This document shows, piece by piece, positions 46,575-55,740 of a stretch of 64,000 nt of DNA. A program made the position numbers and the translations under genes. The DNA is from Olsenella sp. KGMB02461 (GTDB lineage Bacteria; Actinomycetota; Coriobacteriia; Coriobacteriales; Atopobiaceae). The stretch covers positions 1 through 64,000 of the forward strand of contig NZ_JABAHI010000006.1 in assembly GCF_012584445.1 (NCBI RefSeq), read 5' to 3'. Positions within the stretch are counted from its first letter, which is position 1; every line of letters begins with the position of its first letter. The notes under the pieces were generated by a model. The model was not told the DNA's origin. It searched no databases and saw only the letters and a program-made list of their open reading frames with translations.

Positions 46575-47855
46575 TCAGCTCGCCGCAGGCCTCTCCGCCA
46601 AGAGGGCGCAGAGGCTTTGGAGAATGTCCACAGTGACCTCCAGGCTGCGCACTGGGATGAACTCTCGGACCGAGTGCGCCAGGTATCCGCCGGTGGCGAT
46701 GTTGGGGCACAGCAAGCCGCGAAAGGTGAGCTGGGCGCCGTCGGTGCCACCGCGCACCGGCACGCAGCGAGGCTCGACGCCCTGCTGGCGGTTGGCCATC
46801 AAGGCGGCATCGATCAAGAACTCCGAGCCCTTGAAATGCTCGGCCATGTTGCGGTACTGGGGCTTCACCGCCACCTGCACGCGGGCCTTTCCCTCCCGCT
46901 CGTTGATCATGGAAGCTGCGTCTTGAAGGAGCTTCAGGCGGCGCTCGAAGCCCACGGCATCAAAGTCGCGAATGAGGTAGTGGGCCTTCACCTGGGCCGG
47001 CGTGCCCTCGATAGAGTGGCAATGGAAGTAGCCCTCGCGGCCTTCTGTATGCTCCGGGCGCTCGGCGGCCGGCAGCATAGAGTCCAGGTCGCGCCAGAGG
47101 CTGATGGCGTTGACCATGCGATCTTTGGCAGCCCCAGGATGCACCATGACCCCCTCGATGGTCACCAGCGCGTCTGCTGCCGAGAAGCATTCGTAATTGA
47201 TCTCGCCCAACTGCTCGCCGTCCACCGTAAAGGCATAGGCGGCGCCAAAGTCTTCCAGATTCAAGAGGGCGGCTCCGTGGCCTATCTCCTCGTCGGGCAC
47301 GAAGGCCACCGCCAGCGGAGGATGCGGAAGGCGGGGGTCTTTTTGGTAGCGGGCCAGAAGCGCCATGATCTCGGCCACTCCAGCCTTGTCGTCTGCCGAT
47401 AAAAGCGTGGTGCCGTCGCTGGTCACGATGGGTTGCCCCGCCATCTGGGCCAGGTCGGGCACAGAATCTGCCGTGACGCGCACCCTGCGGCCGTCCACCT
47501 CGCCCATCACCAGGTCGCCGCCCTCATAGGCCACGATCTGGGGCTTCACCCCATGAGCAGGAGCATCCGATGTGGAATCGATGTGGGCGATGAGGCCCAG
47601 GCGCGGAGCCTGGGCCGCCTCTGGCGACCCGTCGAGCTTGGCGGTCACATAGCCGTGTCCGTCCACCTTGACGTCCTTGGCGCCCAGCTCCTCCAGCTCC
47701 TTGCCGAGAAGCGCCGCCATCGCCAACTCCTCTTCATTGGAGGGGGTGGTCTCTTCTCGGTCAGGATTGCTGGGAGAGTCTACCTGCACATAGCGAAAGA
47801 AGCGCTTGACCACGTCGCTTATGTCGGGGCTTTGGGCCACCTGGGATGCGTCCAT
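46575..47855 (-). CDS. pepT: Tripeptide aminopeptidase (peptidase T)
   Basis: 426 residues, cytoplasmic M20 metallopeptidase releasing the N-terminal residue of tripeptides. Zinc-ligand motifs: LIAHIDSTSDAP (His, Asp), LLSADDKAGVAEI (bridging Asp), and PDEEIGHGA (catalytic and ligand Glu). A later region gives the dimerisation domain. The start is ATG 47855 behind GAGGAGG; the longer frame would begin inside the preceding terminator hairpin. Two dispersed 9-mers lie inside the gene. Confidence 0.93.
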   Translation of the reverse strand: MDASQVAQSPDISDVVKRFFRYVQVDSPSNPDREETTPSNEEELAMAALLGKELEELGAKDVKVDGHGYVTAKLDGSPEAAQAPRLGLIAHIDSTSDAPAHGVKPQIVAYEGGDLVMGEVDGRRVRVTADSVPDLAQMAGQPIVTSDGTTLLSADDKAGVAEIMALLARYQKDPRLPHPPLAVAFVPDEEIGHGAALLNLEDFGAAYAFTVDGEQLGEINYECFSAADALVTIEGVMVHPGAAKDRMVNAISLWRDLDSMLPAAERPEHTEGREGYFHCHSIEGTPAQVKAHYLIRDFDAVGFERRLKLLQDAASMINEREGKARVQVAVKPQYRNMAEHFKGSEFLIDAALMANRQQGVEPRCVPVRGGTDGAQLTFRGLLCPNIATGGYLAHSVREFIPVRSLEVTVDILQSLCALLAERPAAS

Positions 47856-47877
47856 CACGCAAACCTCCTCATCAAGG

Positions 47878-47905
47878 AAGGCCCGCCTCATGCGAGGCGG
47901 GCCTT
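47878..47905 (-). terminator. Terminator between pspA and pepT
   Basis: AAGGCCCGCCTC and GAGGCGGGCCTT form a perfect 12-bp stem with loop ATGC, 50 bases past the pspA stop. The T content after it is low (CCTTGA). Confidence 0.7.
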
Positions 47906-47954
47906 GCTGTCTCATGCTATGAGAAGTGTAAGCCTTACGGGCTCAGGGGCCGGC

Positions 47955-48635
47955 TTAAAGGCCCATCTCCTTTTTAAGGGCAGCCAGCTCGTCATCCACC
48001 GCCGCCGAAGCGCCGGAGGCCGCGTACTTCTCTTCCAGGCTGGTGACGGGATCCTCGGGCTGGGCGTCCAGCTCTTCCATGGCCTCGCTCTTGTCCAGCA
48101 TGGCGTCGGTCTTGGCCTCCATGCGCTCGAAGGCAGAGATGGCGCTCTCGGCGCGATCGGCGCCGCCGGTCATCTTGGAGACCTTCTCCTTGGTCTTGGC
48201 CACAGCCGCCTTGGCCTTGATGGTGTCGCGGCGCCCCTTCAAGGTATTGATGTCGTTTACCAGCTTGTCGTGCATCTGGCGCATCTTTTGGGCGTTCTCA
48301 TGAGCCGCCTCATAGGCCATCAGGGCGCCTTCGTTTTTACCTACCAGCTCCTGCTTCTTGGCCAAAAAGGCGCGGGCGTCGTCCTCGTTGCCTGCCGCCA
48401 GAGCCTTGCGGGCCAGCCCGTCGTACTTGTCGATCTGCGCCTGGTTCTCATCCACCATGCGGCGGCAGCGCTTCTCCTCGGCCATGACGCCCGCGGTGGC
48501 GTCTTTGACCTCGGCCAGGCTCTCGGTAAGGTCGCGCAGATACTGGTCTACCATCTTGGAAGGATCCTCAGCGCGATCCAAAAGCTCGTTGACGTTGGCC
48601 TTCACGATGGTGCTAAAACGATCGAGGATTCCCAT
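47955..48635 (-). CDS. PspA/IM30 family protein
   Basis: 226 residues, nearly all coiled coil. The N-terminus MGILDRFSTIVKANVNELLDRAEDPSKM is the family hallmark, including the amphipathic helix that binds stressed membranes. These ESCRT-III-like proteins coat and repair the cytoplasmic membrane. It lies downstream of the TPM-domain gene (74 bases), and the nearby XpaC/TelA pair fits a shared envelope-stress theme. Confidence 0.92.
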   Translation of the reverse strand: MGILDRFSTIVKANVNELLDRAEDPSKMVDQYLRDLTESLAEVKDATAGVMAEEKRCRRMVDENQAQIDKYDGLARKALAAGNEDDARAFLAKKQELVGKNEGALMAYEAAHENAQKMRQMHDKLVNDINTLKGRRDTIKAKAAVAKTKEKVSKMTGGADRAESAISAFERMEAKTDAMLDKSEAMEELDAQPEDPVTSLEEKYAASGASAAVDDELAALKKEMGL

Positions 48636-48709
48636 GGCGAGACTCCCTTCCCGGCTCTTGCGAGCCTTAAGAAAACTGGACCTGTCCTAGGTCTACCCGT
48701 GCAACTTGG

Positions 48710-49879
48710 CTACTCCGAAGGTCCCTTGTCAGTGTACTTTTTCTCCAGATCCTCCAGCTCTTGGTCCCCAAAGGTTTCGAGCGGCTGGTTGAGCAGGTCG
48801 TCGAGGCGCTTCTGCTCGGCCTGGCGCTTTTTTTCACGATTCTTGTGCGCGCCGTAAAGAGTGACGGCTACTGCCAGCACGACTATGGCCACGGCTCCCA
48901 CAATGAGCGGGCGCTTGGCCTCGGCAGGGTCTGCCATGATCTCTTGGGCTGTCTCAGAAAAGGCCTTCGAGAAGATCTCTTCCTCGCTCAACGATTGATT
49001 GGCGTAGGCAGCGTCGAGATTCTTGGCTAACACAGAGACCGCCTCGTCGTCCATGACGCTTCTGGCAGCAGAGCCCACGCAGTAGCCGCAGTTGTAGCCT
49101 CCGGAGCCGTTGTCGCAAAACACCAGCACAAAGTGGCCCTCATCATCGAAGTTCTGTGCGTAGACCTCCTCTGCCGTCTGGGTGAGCTCGGCGGTGGAGG
49201 TGGTGTCGCCGTTGGGCAGGATGTAGACATAGGGCATCACGCCGGTCTCATCTGCAAAGGCGCGAAGACCGGTCTCCAGCACAGCGGCGTTATGGATCCA
49301 GTCGCCATCCAGATCGTTGTAATAGGGCGTGATTTGCGCCGTGCCAGCCGGCAGTTTCTCCCGCTGGTGGGTGGAGCTGACACTGGCATAGACCCCCGAT
49401 CCAGCGCCATCGCCGGATCCGGTGCAACCAAAGGCCGAGAAGAGCGCCCATGCCAAAAGGGCCGCGCACAAAAGGATGAACAGCGTGCCGCATCCGCATC
49501 CGCCGGTGCTCTCTTGGGGTGCGGCGGGTGGCGTAGAGCCAGCATCAGGATTCGAGGAAGCGGCAGGAGCTGGCTGAGAACTCGAGGCAGTGGCGGTTCT
49601 TTTGCTGTTGTTGCCCATGGAGCTTCCCAGCATGGAGCCTAAGAAGCCACCCATAAAGCTGCCGCCTCTATAGCGGCGGCGAGGGTAACCCATAGGCGGG
49701 CCGCCAAACCCGCCCAGAGGCCCAAATCCGGGGCCAAAGCCGCCGTGGGAGCCAGAGCTTGGCCGTGCGCTGCGGCCGCCTGAGCGCGACCCTCCAGAAA
49801 AGCCGCCAGAGGAGCGGCCGCCACCGGAGAAGCCGCCGCCTCCCCCTCCGCCTGATCCTGCACCGCTCGACCTGCCCAT
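48710..49879 (-). CDS. TPM domain membrane protein with Gly-rich N-terminus
   Basis: 389 residues. The first 75 are Gly/Ser/Arg-rich and low in complexity; a membrane helix lies near 128-148 after a GCGCG motif. A TPM-type extracytoplasmic domain follows: IHNAAVLETGLRAFADETG, YVYILPNG, HFVLVFCDNG and YCVGSAARSVMDDEA. A second helix (about 318-338) is followed by a charged tail. TPM domains are found in photosystem-repair and membrane-maintenance proteins. Placing the Gly-rich region N-terminally is the reverse of most TPM proteins. Confidence 0.8.
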   Translation of the reverse strand: MGRSSGAGSGGGGGGGFSGGGRSSGGFSGGSRSGGRSARPSSGSHGGFGPGFGPLGGFGGPPMGYPRRRYRGGSFMGGFLGSMLGSSMGNNSKRTATASSSQPAPAASSNPDAGSTPPAAPQESTGGCGCGTLFILLCAALLAWALFSAFGCTGSGDGAGSGVYASVSSTHQREKLPAGTAQITPYYNDLDGDWIHNAAVLETGLRAFADETGVMPYVYILPNGDTTSTAELTQTAEEVYAQNFDDEGHFVLVFCDNGSGGYNCGYCVGSAARSVMDDEAVSVLAKNLDAAYANQSLSEEEIFSKAFSETAQEIMADPAEAKRPLIVGAVAIVVLAVAVTLYGAHKNREKKRQAEQKRLDDLLNQPLETFGDQELEDLEKKYTDKGPSE

Positions 49880-49898
49880 AGGGACCTCCCATCGTTTG

Positions 49899-51161
49899 CT
49901 AGATGAAAGTGTACCCGAGTGCCGGCAAAGCTTCAGATGGGCGCGCAGAACCAGCCGGGCGCCCGGTCCCTGTGGACGAGAGGATCCTCTGGAGCACCCC
50001 GTCCCAGGAGAGGGCGGTGGCGTCTAGGACAGGCGAAGGATCAGCCAGGGAGGCCGCGATCTTCTCGGCAAGGCGAACCTCGAAAGCCGGGAGGTCTGAG
50101 GGCTTGGGCTTGTCCACGTCGGCGATGGCAGGGGGCGCCACCCAGCGCACCGACGCCTTGGGCAGCCCTGAGGAAAGCCAGGGGCGGATGCCGGGAAGGT
50201 CGGTGAGCACCGCCTTGCAGCCGCAGGCCAAAGCCTCCACCGCCACCAACGGGAGCCCCTCGAAAAACGAGGGGAGCACAAAGGTGCTCGCAGCTCGATA
50301 CTCCTGGGCGAGATGCCCTGGATCCAGGCGCCCAAGAAACTCCACCGGGGTCGCAAGGCGCGCTGCCTGGGCGCGGATGGCGTCGCACTGGGCCTGGGCG
50401 CTGCCCCAGCCCCCGGCCAGGCGCAGCCGGGAGGGCGCCTCCCCTTGACGCTCCAGCCGAGCCACCGCGTTCAAGAGCGACGGGACGCCTTTGGCGCCGC
50501 AGATCTTTCCTACGAACAGCAGCGACCTGGAACGCCGCGGGCTCGCAGCATCGGCATAGAACACCTCTGGGTCATAGCCCACGCCCACCGTAGCGATCTG
50601 GGACCGATCCACCGGGAGCACCTGGGCGATCTCTTGCGCCTGAGCCTCATGAAGGGCGCAGATGCCGTCCAGGGACCGCGCTGCGTCGGCGATCTTTTGC
50701 CTGCCAAGGCCGTGTTGTTGGAGCTGGCGCAAGTCGGTGGAATGGCTGATGCCCACCACCGGCACCCCGCTCACGCATCTGCGCACCACCGCCATGAGCA
50801 GGTAAAGGTGGTGGCAAATGACGATGTCGGGCCTGAACAGCGCCACCGCCGAACGCACCGTCTCAGAGAACTCCCGCTCGAAGGCCTGCTCCATAGCGGG
50901 AGTGAGATCGCGGTAGCGGGTGGCCGGATAAGGCATGACGTCGCTCATGCCGCATACATGAAACGGCAGTCTCTCGGTGCAAAAGCGCACGGGAAAGGTT
51001 CGGGCAGCTGCAGGCAGGGCGTCCAGGGGGTCGCCGTCGTCGATGCCGCAGACCACCGCTGCGCTGTGCCCGGCGGCCAGCTGGCTTCGCACCAGGGCGG
51101 CCAAGTAGGTGCCGCTGCCGGTAGAGTCGGGCTTTTGGGCCGAGACGTTGAGGATGCGCAT
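49899..51161 (-). CDS. Glycosyltransferase family 4 protein
   Basis: 420 residues, GT-B fold. The C-terminal donor-binding half has LLFVGKICGAKGVPSLLNA, EFLGRLDPGHLAQEYRAAS and the EX7E motif in PSFFEGLPLVAVEALACG. The N-terminal half begins MRILNVSAQKPDSTGSGTYL, typical of GT4. It should transfer a sugar from a nucleotide donor to a glycan or lipid. It is unexpected at the end of a molybdenum cofactor operon, starting 3 bases after the mogA stop, so it is probably co-transcribed. Confidence 0.9.
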   Translation of the reverse strand: MRILNVSAQKPDSTGSGTYLAALVRSQLAAGHSAAVVCGIDDGDPLDALPAAARTFPVRFCTERLPFHVCGMSDVMPYPATRYRDLTPAMEQAFEREFSETVRSAVALFRPDIVICHHLYLLMAVVRRCVSGVPVVGISHSTDLRQLQQHGLGRQKIADAARSLDGICALHEAQAQEIAQVLPVDRSQIATVGVGYDPEVFYADAASPRRSRSLLFVGKICGAKGVPSLLNAVARLERQGEAPSRLRLAGGWGSAQAQCDAIRAQAARLATPVEFLGRLDPGHLAQEYRAASTFVLPSFFEGLPLVAVEALACGCKAVLTDLPGIRPWLSSGLPKASVRWVAPPAIADVDKPKPSDLPAFEVRLAEKIAASLADPSPVLDATALSWDGVLQRILSSTGTGRPAGSARPSEALPALGYTFI

Positions 51162-51164
51162 GGC

Positions 51165-51680
51165 TTAGGCCTCCGCGCAGTCTGCGGGGCCTCCCCGCAG
51201 CATGGCAAGCCCATGGGCAAGCGCGCCCGTCACGGCAGAGAGGTTCTCCACCGCCGCCCGAGGGCTTCCAGGGACGTTGACGATGAGCGTGCGCCCGCAG
51301 ATGCCCGCCACCTCCCGCGACAGGCATCCGTGAGGCGTCTTTGCCAGAGACACCGCGCGCATGGCCTCCGGGATGCCGGGGCAGAGTCGCTCCACCACTG
51401 AGAGCGTGGCCTCGGGAGTGAGGTCTCGAGGCGAGAAGCCTGTGCCGCCCACAGTCACCACCAGGGCCACGTCTTGGGCCACATAGGCACGGAGCGCCTC
51501 TGCCACCGGTCCGATGCCGTCAGGCACAAGGTCGGCGGCTGCCACGCGAAAGCCCTTCTCGGCAAGGAGCGCCTCCACTGCCGGGCCGCTGGCGTCTGCG
51601 CGCTCTCCCTGAAAGCCTCGGTCGGACACTGTGAGGACGGCGGCGCTGAACGGGGTGTCACTGGTGGAAGCCTGAGCCAT
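51165..51680 (-). CDS. mogA: Molybdopterin adenylyltransferase, MogA/MoaB type
   Basis: 171 residues. Motifs for adenylylating molybdopterin are present: VLTVSDRGFQGERADASGP and TVGGTGFSPRDLTPEAT, with LIVNVPGSPRAAVEN near the end. It activates molybdopterin for molybdate insertion by a MoeA-type protein, the upstream gene. MogA and MoaB differ little in sequence, so the symbol is provisional. Confidence 0.88.
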   Translation of the reverse strand: MAQASTSDTPFSAAVLTVSDRGFQGERADASGPAVEALLAEKGFRVAAADLVPDGIGPVAEALRAYVAQDVALVVTVGGTGFSPRDLTPEATLSVVERLCPGIPEAMRAVSLAKTPHGCLSREVAGICGRTLIVNVPGSPRAAVENLSAVTGALAHGLAMLRGGPADCAEA

Positions 51681-51722
51681 GGAGGCTCCTTTCTCGACGC
51701 ACTTTGGACAAGGCCAGCCGCA

Positions 51723-52754
51723 TCAACGGCCAAAGGGGCAATGGGGGTAGGTGCAAGGCGTGCAGCGCAGGCAGAGCCCGCCCTCTCCCAGCTCGATGAA
51801 GTCTTGGCGCGTCAGAGGCACCCGAGCCGCCAGGCGAGGCAGCATCAAATCGAAGATCGTGGCATCTGCATACATGACGCAGCCAGGGAGGCCCACCACA
51901 GGGGTCCCGTCGTCGAAGTACGCAAGGCACATCATGGCGCCGGGCAGCACCGGAGCGCCGTAGGTCACCACCTGAGCGCCGCTGCGGCGGATGGCGCCGG
52001 GGGTGTTGTCGTCGGGATCCACCGACATGCCGCCCGTGCACACCACCAGGTCTGCCCCGGCTTCCTTGGCGTCCAAGATGGCGGCGCAGACGTCTTCGAT
52101 GTCGTCGCCGGGGGTAGCCACGGAGACGGTCTCGATGCCGAAGGCCGCCAGCTTTGACCGGACCACAGGGGTGAAGCGGTCCTGGATCAGCCCCGAGGCC
52201 ACCTCGGAGCCGGTGGCGATGACGGCTGCCGTCTTCACCGAGAAAGGCCTCACCTCCAGCAGGGGATCGCCGGCTGCCGCGGCCTCTGCCGCCTCGAGGA
52301 CCGAAGCATCCACTGCCAAGGGGATCACGCGGGTGCCCGCCACGGCATCGCCCGCAGCCACCGCGAAGTTGCCGCGACGGGTGGCCACCATGACCTCGGG
52401 TACCGAGTTCACCGCCCTAAGCCGCGCAGAGTCCACCAGCAACACGCCGTCTTGGGCAGCCGAAAGGCCGATCTTGCCTTCGCTGGGATCGCCGTCGCGA
52501 GAAACCCCAGGGCCCGCACAGAGGGCAGCCAGACGCTCGGCAGCCTCGTTTTCGTGGAGCATGCCCGGCTCCATCTCCCAGACGTAGAGCGAGCGCTTGC
52601 CCATGGAGAGCAGCACCGGGACGTCCTCTTGGGCCACCACATGGCCCTTGCGAAACCTGGGGCCTTTGTAGCGGTCGGGCCCCTCGGGGATGATTTGGGT
52701 CATATCATGGACGAGGATATGGCCTACGGCCTGCTCGGTTGGAATCTGCTTCAT
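51723..52754 (-). CDS. Molybdopterin-binding protein (MoeA-related) with Cys-rich tail
   Basis: 343 residues. The C-terminal half holds the MoCF-binding domain: VIATGSEVASGLIQD, TPGDDIEDVCAAI, and TGGMSVDPDDNTPGAI. The tail CLRCTPCTYPHCPFGR has four Cys, suggesting a metal site. The N-terminal half is unlike canonical MoeA, as in a group of molybdopterin-binding proteins encoded with selenium-dependent hydroxylase genes. It likely acts in late cofactor assembly. ATG 52754 is preceded by GAGGACGAG. Confidence 0.85.
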   Translation of the reverse strand: MKQIPTEQAVGHILVHDMTQIIPEGPDRYKGPRFRKGHVVAQEDVPVLLSMGKRSLYVWEMEPGMLHENEAAERLAALCAGPGVSRDGDPSEGKIGLSAAQDGVLLVDSARLRAVNSVPEVMVATRRGNFAVAAGDAVAGTRVIPLAVDASVLEAAEAAAAGDPLLEVRPFSVKTAAVIATGSEVASGLIQDRFTPVVRSKLAAFGIETVSVATPGDDIEDVCAAILDAKEAGADLVVCTGGMSVDPDDNTPGAIRRSGAQVVTYGAPVLPGAMMCLAYFDDGTPVVGLPGCVMYADATIFDLMLPRLAARVPLTRQDFIELGEGGLCLRCTPCTYPHCPFGR

Positions 52755-52770
52755 GAGGCTCGTCCTCTCC

Positions 52771-53217
52771 CTAGATCTCGATGACGGAGACTTCGTCTCC
52801 GGGACGCACCGCGCCCGATCGCACCACCACGGCAAAGATGCCGTCGGTAGGCATGACGCACATGCCTACCGTGCGACGTATCTCGCAGTCGTTATGGCAG
52901 GTCTTGCCAATCTGGGTCACCGCCACTACCGCATCGCCCACCTTGAGCAATGTGCCCACAGGCAACTCGTAGAGGGCCAGCCCTTGGGTGAGGATATTCT
53001 CGGCAAAGTCGCCGGCGCCAAGGGTAAAACCATGGTCCCGCATGCGGTCCACCGACTCATCGGGCAGCAGGCTCACCTGCCTGTGCCAAGGGCCTGCATG
53101 GGCGTCCCCTTGCACACCGGCGCCTACCACCAGCTCGATGGAGTCTTGAGGCGCCTTGCGGGTGCCCTTTTTAGTGCTGACGCTCGTGGCTACCACGGTT
53201 CCCAACAGGTCGCTCAT
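52771..53217 (-). CDS. MOSC domain protein
   Basis: 148 residues. The MOSC fold is visible: GVQGDAHAGPWHRQVSLL, GDFAENILTQGLAL, and a conserved Cys in TQIGKTCHNDC. MOSC domains bind or transfer sulfur in molybdenum cofactor maturation. Its ATG overlaps the moaC stop by four bases (ATGA). The longer frame into moaC is a shadow. Confidence 0.9.
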   Translation of the reverse strand: MSDLLGTVVATSVSTKKGTRKAPQDSIELVVGAGVQGDAHAGPWHRQVSLLPDESVDRMRDHGFTLGAGDFAENILTQGLALYELPVGTLLKVGDAVVAVTQIGKTCHNDCEIRRTVGMCVMPTDGIFAVVVRSGAVRPGDEVSVIEI

Positions 53218-53693
53218 CGGCCTTCCTCCCTGATAAAATGCCCGCTCTTGCCGCCGTCCTTCTCGAGGAGGCGCACATTGTCTATGACCATGTCTCGCTG
53301 GTGGGCCTTGCACATGTCGTAGATGGCGAGCCCTGCCACCGAGGCCGCGCAGAGCGCCTCCATCTCGACCCCGGTCTCGCCGCGGCAGCTGCAGACAGCC
53401 TCGATTGCGATGCCGTCGTCTTCCAAGACAAAGGAGATGTCTACGCCGGTGAGCGCCACCGGATGGCACATGGGGACCATCTCCCAGCAATGCTTGGCGG
53501 CCTGGATGCCTGCCACCTGGGCCACGGCGAGCACGTCGCCCTTCTTGGCGCCTCCAGTGCGCACCAGCTCCAAGGTGGAGGAGGCCATGAGCACCTTCCC
53601 GGCGGCTCGTGCGCGCCTGAAGGTGGCGTCTTTGGCAGAGACGTCCACCATGCGGGCGCGCCCCTGCGGGTTAATGTGAGTGAGATCCTCCAT
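53214..53693 (-). CDS. moaC: Cyclic pyranopterin monophosphate synthase
   Basis: 159 residues. It acts after MoaA in converting GTP to cyclic pyranopterin monophosphate. Conserved motifs: MVDVSAKDATFRRARA, MVPMCHPVALTGVDI and LEKDGGKSGHF, with the active-site Lys residues. It follows moaA by three bases and overlaps the MOSC gene. Confidence 0.96.
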   Translation of the reverse strand: MEDLTHINPQGRARMVDVSAKDATFRRARAAGKVLMASSTLELVRTGGAKKGDVLAVAQVAGIQAAKHCWEMVPMCHPVALTGVDISFVLEDDGIAIEAVCSCRGETGVEMEALCAASVAGLAIYDMCKAHQRDMVIDNVRLLEKDGGKSGHFIREEGR

Positions 53694-53696
53694 AGG

Positions 53697-54647
53697 TCAA
53701 CCTCCGATGGCGTTCATCGATCGAGTGCTTTGGCTTGCATGCTGGGCGTCCATGGTGTGGCGCTCCGGCTTGCGGGCAATCTCTGCGGCAATGGCATCCA
53801 CCAGCTGATGAGGCTCCAATCCTCTCAGCGGCACCTCCCTGGCCGAATGCAGGCAGGCCTTGAGCATGCCGTCCGAAGTGACCCGGATGCGGTTGCACGC
53901 CGAGCAGAACTTATGGCTCATGGGCCGGATGAGCCCCACAGTCCCTGCCCATCCAGGCGCAGAGAAGGTCTCGCTCACCCCGTCGGCGCCCACGAATGCC
54001 AGCTCGGGAAGCTCTTGAAGCACCCGCTCGGCAGGCACAAAGGAGGCCTGAGGCCAGCGGGCCGCCTCGCCGATGGGCATGAGCTCGATGAAGCGTACCG
54101 AGGAGGCCGCGCCTTCTTTGGCCAGATGCGCCAAAGGCACGATGTCGGCCTCGTTGACGCCACCCATGAGCACTGCGTTCACCTTAATGGGCCCAAGGCC
54201 CGCCTCCCGGGCGGCAGCCAGCCCATCCAATGCGTCTTCTAGGCTCCCCGTGCGCGTGATCGCGTGGTAGCGCTGCGGGTCCAAAGAGTCCAGGCTCACG
54301 TTCACCCGGTCAAGCCCGGCCTCTGCCAGGGCTTGAGCCTTAGGCGCAAGCAGGGTGGCGTTGGTGGTCATGGCCACTTCTTGGATGCCCTGGATGTCGT
54401 GGATGAGGCTCACCAACCTCTCTACGCCCAGGCGAGCCAAAGGCTCGCCGCCGGTAATGCGTACCTTGGTGACTCCTAAGCGCGCACAGGCCTCGACTAC
54501 GGCGGCCATCTCCTCAAGGCTCATGACCTCTGAGTGGCAGACCTTCTTCACGCCGGCAGCGGGCATGCAATAGCGGCAACGGCAGTTGCAGCGATCTGTC
54601 ACTGAAAGGCGCAGGTAGGTGATGGAGCGACCGGTTTCATCGATCAT
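53697..54647 (-). CDS. moaA: GTP 3',8-cyclase
   Basis: 316 residues. A radical SAM enzyme that starts molybdopterin synthesis from GTP. The N-terminal cluster is TDRCNCRCRYCMPA. The C-terminal second cluster has FCSACNRIRVTSDGMLKACL, and the protein ends in the essential Gly-Gly. The start overlaps the end of modC by 11 bases. Confidence 0.97.
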   Translation of the reverse strand: MIDETGRSITYLRLSVTDRCNCRCRYCMPAAGVKKVCHSEVMSLEEMAAVVEACARLGVTKVRITGGEPLARLGVERLVSLIHDIQGIQEVAMTTNATLLAPKAQALAEAGLDRVNVSLDSLDPQRYHAITRTGSLEDALDGLAAAREAGLGPIKVNAVLMGGVNEADIVPLAHLAKEGAASSVRFIELMPIGEAARWPQASFVPAERVLQELPELAFVGADGVSETFSAPGWAGTVGLIRPMSHKFCSACNRIRVTSDGMLKACLHSAREVPLRGLEPHQLVDAIAAEIARKPERHTMDAQHASQSTRSMNAIGG

Positions 54648-55737
54648 TGGCCACCGCCTCCGTCAGCCTTGGGCGCCGATCGTCTGTGAGGGGCATCACA
54701 TGCTCGGGCGCGATATATAAAGTGAGCGAATGGGGGTCGCCCAGGGCAGCCCACCTGTCCTTATCGAGCTCGTAGCGGATCTTCCCTCCCCCTTTGGTGG
54801 ACAGCATCACGATGGTGGAAAAGGTGCTGTCGATGACCCGATCCACCGTGCAAGGGATGGGGTTCTTGTGGCCTGCAACCGTGAAGTAGTGGGCGCGCAG
54901 CCCCACATAGGCAGTGGACCCATCCGCCTTCTCTTCGCATTCCAAAGTGACGCCCCAATCCTCGCAGGCCACTCGATGAGGCCCTGCGGCCCGAGCAGCC
55001 GAGATGTTCTTGCAGCCGGAGATGACAGCCGCCGCCCGGGTCCCAGGCTCTTCGAAGAAGCGCCCAGTAGGCACTGCCGCATCTGACAGGCCGTGGTCGA
55101 TGGCGCACACTTGGTCGCAGAGGCGATAGACCTCGTCGCGGTCATGGCTCACATAGACGGCGCCCCCAGGAAAACTTTTGAGGGTGTCCGCGAGCGCCAT
55201 CTCCAAAGTCCAACGCAAGTGGCCGTCCAATGCCGAGAAAGGCTCATCCAGCAGCACAAGCGCTGGTCTGCTGGCAAGCATGCGCGCCAAGGCTACCCGC
55301 TGCTGCTGGCCGCCAGACAGCTCGGAAGGGCGGCGATCCTCTAGGCCATCGAGCTCCATGGCAGCCAACTGGGCCTTGGCAGCCTCGCGGCGGCGCGCAC
55401 GAGCGGCAGGGCCCCGCAAGCCTGGGGTAGGCACGGCGCACATGACATTTTGAAGCACCGACATAGTGGGGAACAGCGCGTAGTTCTGGAAGAGATACCC
55501 CACATGGCGCTCTTGAGGCGGCAGGTTGATTTTGGCATCTGAGTCAAAGAGCACGCGGCCGTCGAGCACGATGCGCCCCTCATCTGGACGCACAGTGCCG
55601 GCAATGCAGCCTAAAGTGAGGGACTTGCCGCAGCCCGAGGGGCCTAGAAGCGCCAACACACCGTCGCCTTCCAGCCTGAAGGCGACGTCCAGCTTAAACG
55701 AGCCTAGATCCTTTTTTACCGCAACATCCAACGCCAT
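54637..55737 (-). CDS. modC: Molybdate ABC transporter ATP-binding protein
   Basis: 366 residues. Walker A GPSGCGKS, Q-loop LFQNYALFP, signature LSGGQQQR, Walker B LVLLDEPFSALD and switch YVSHDRDE are all present. The C-terminal 130 residues form a TOBE-like regulatory domain. It powers molybdate (or tungstate) uptake with ModB and ModA, encoded just upstream with 3- and 12-base gaps. Confidence 0.93.
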   Translation of the reverse strand: MALDVAVKKDLGSFKLDVAFRLEGDGVLALLGPSGCGKSLTLGCIAGTVRPDEGRIVLDGRVLFDSDAKINLPPQERHVGYLFQNYALFPTMSVLQNVMCAVPTPGLRGPAARARRREAAKAQLAAMELDGLEDRRPSELSGGQQQRVALARMLASRPALVLLDEPFSALDGHLRWTLEMALADTLKSFPGGAVYVSHDRDEVYRLCDQVCAIDHGLSDAAVPTGRFFEEPGTRAAAVISGCKNISAARAAGPHRVACEDWGVTLECEEKADGSTAYVGLRAHYFTVAGHKNPIPCTVDRVIDSTFSTIVMLSTKGGGKIRYELDKDRWAALGDPHSLTLYIAPEHVMPLTDDRRPRLTEAVANDR

Positions 55738-55740
55738 GGG

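Noticed and set aside
46287-48857. Plus-strand frames of 371 and 474 codons
   Set aside because: Antisense shadows of pepT and pspA, made possible by GC-rich third positions.
51474-54242. Several long plus-strand open frames across the Moco operon
   Set aside because: They lie opposite moaA, moaC and the molybdopterin-binding gene, whose motifs are unmistakable.
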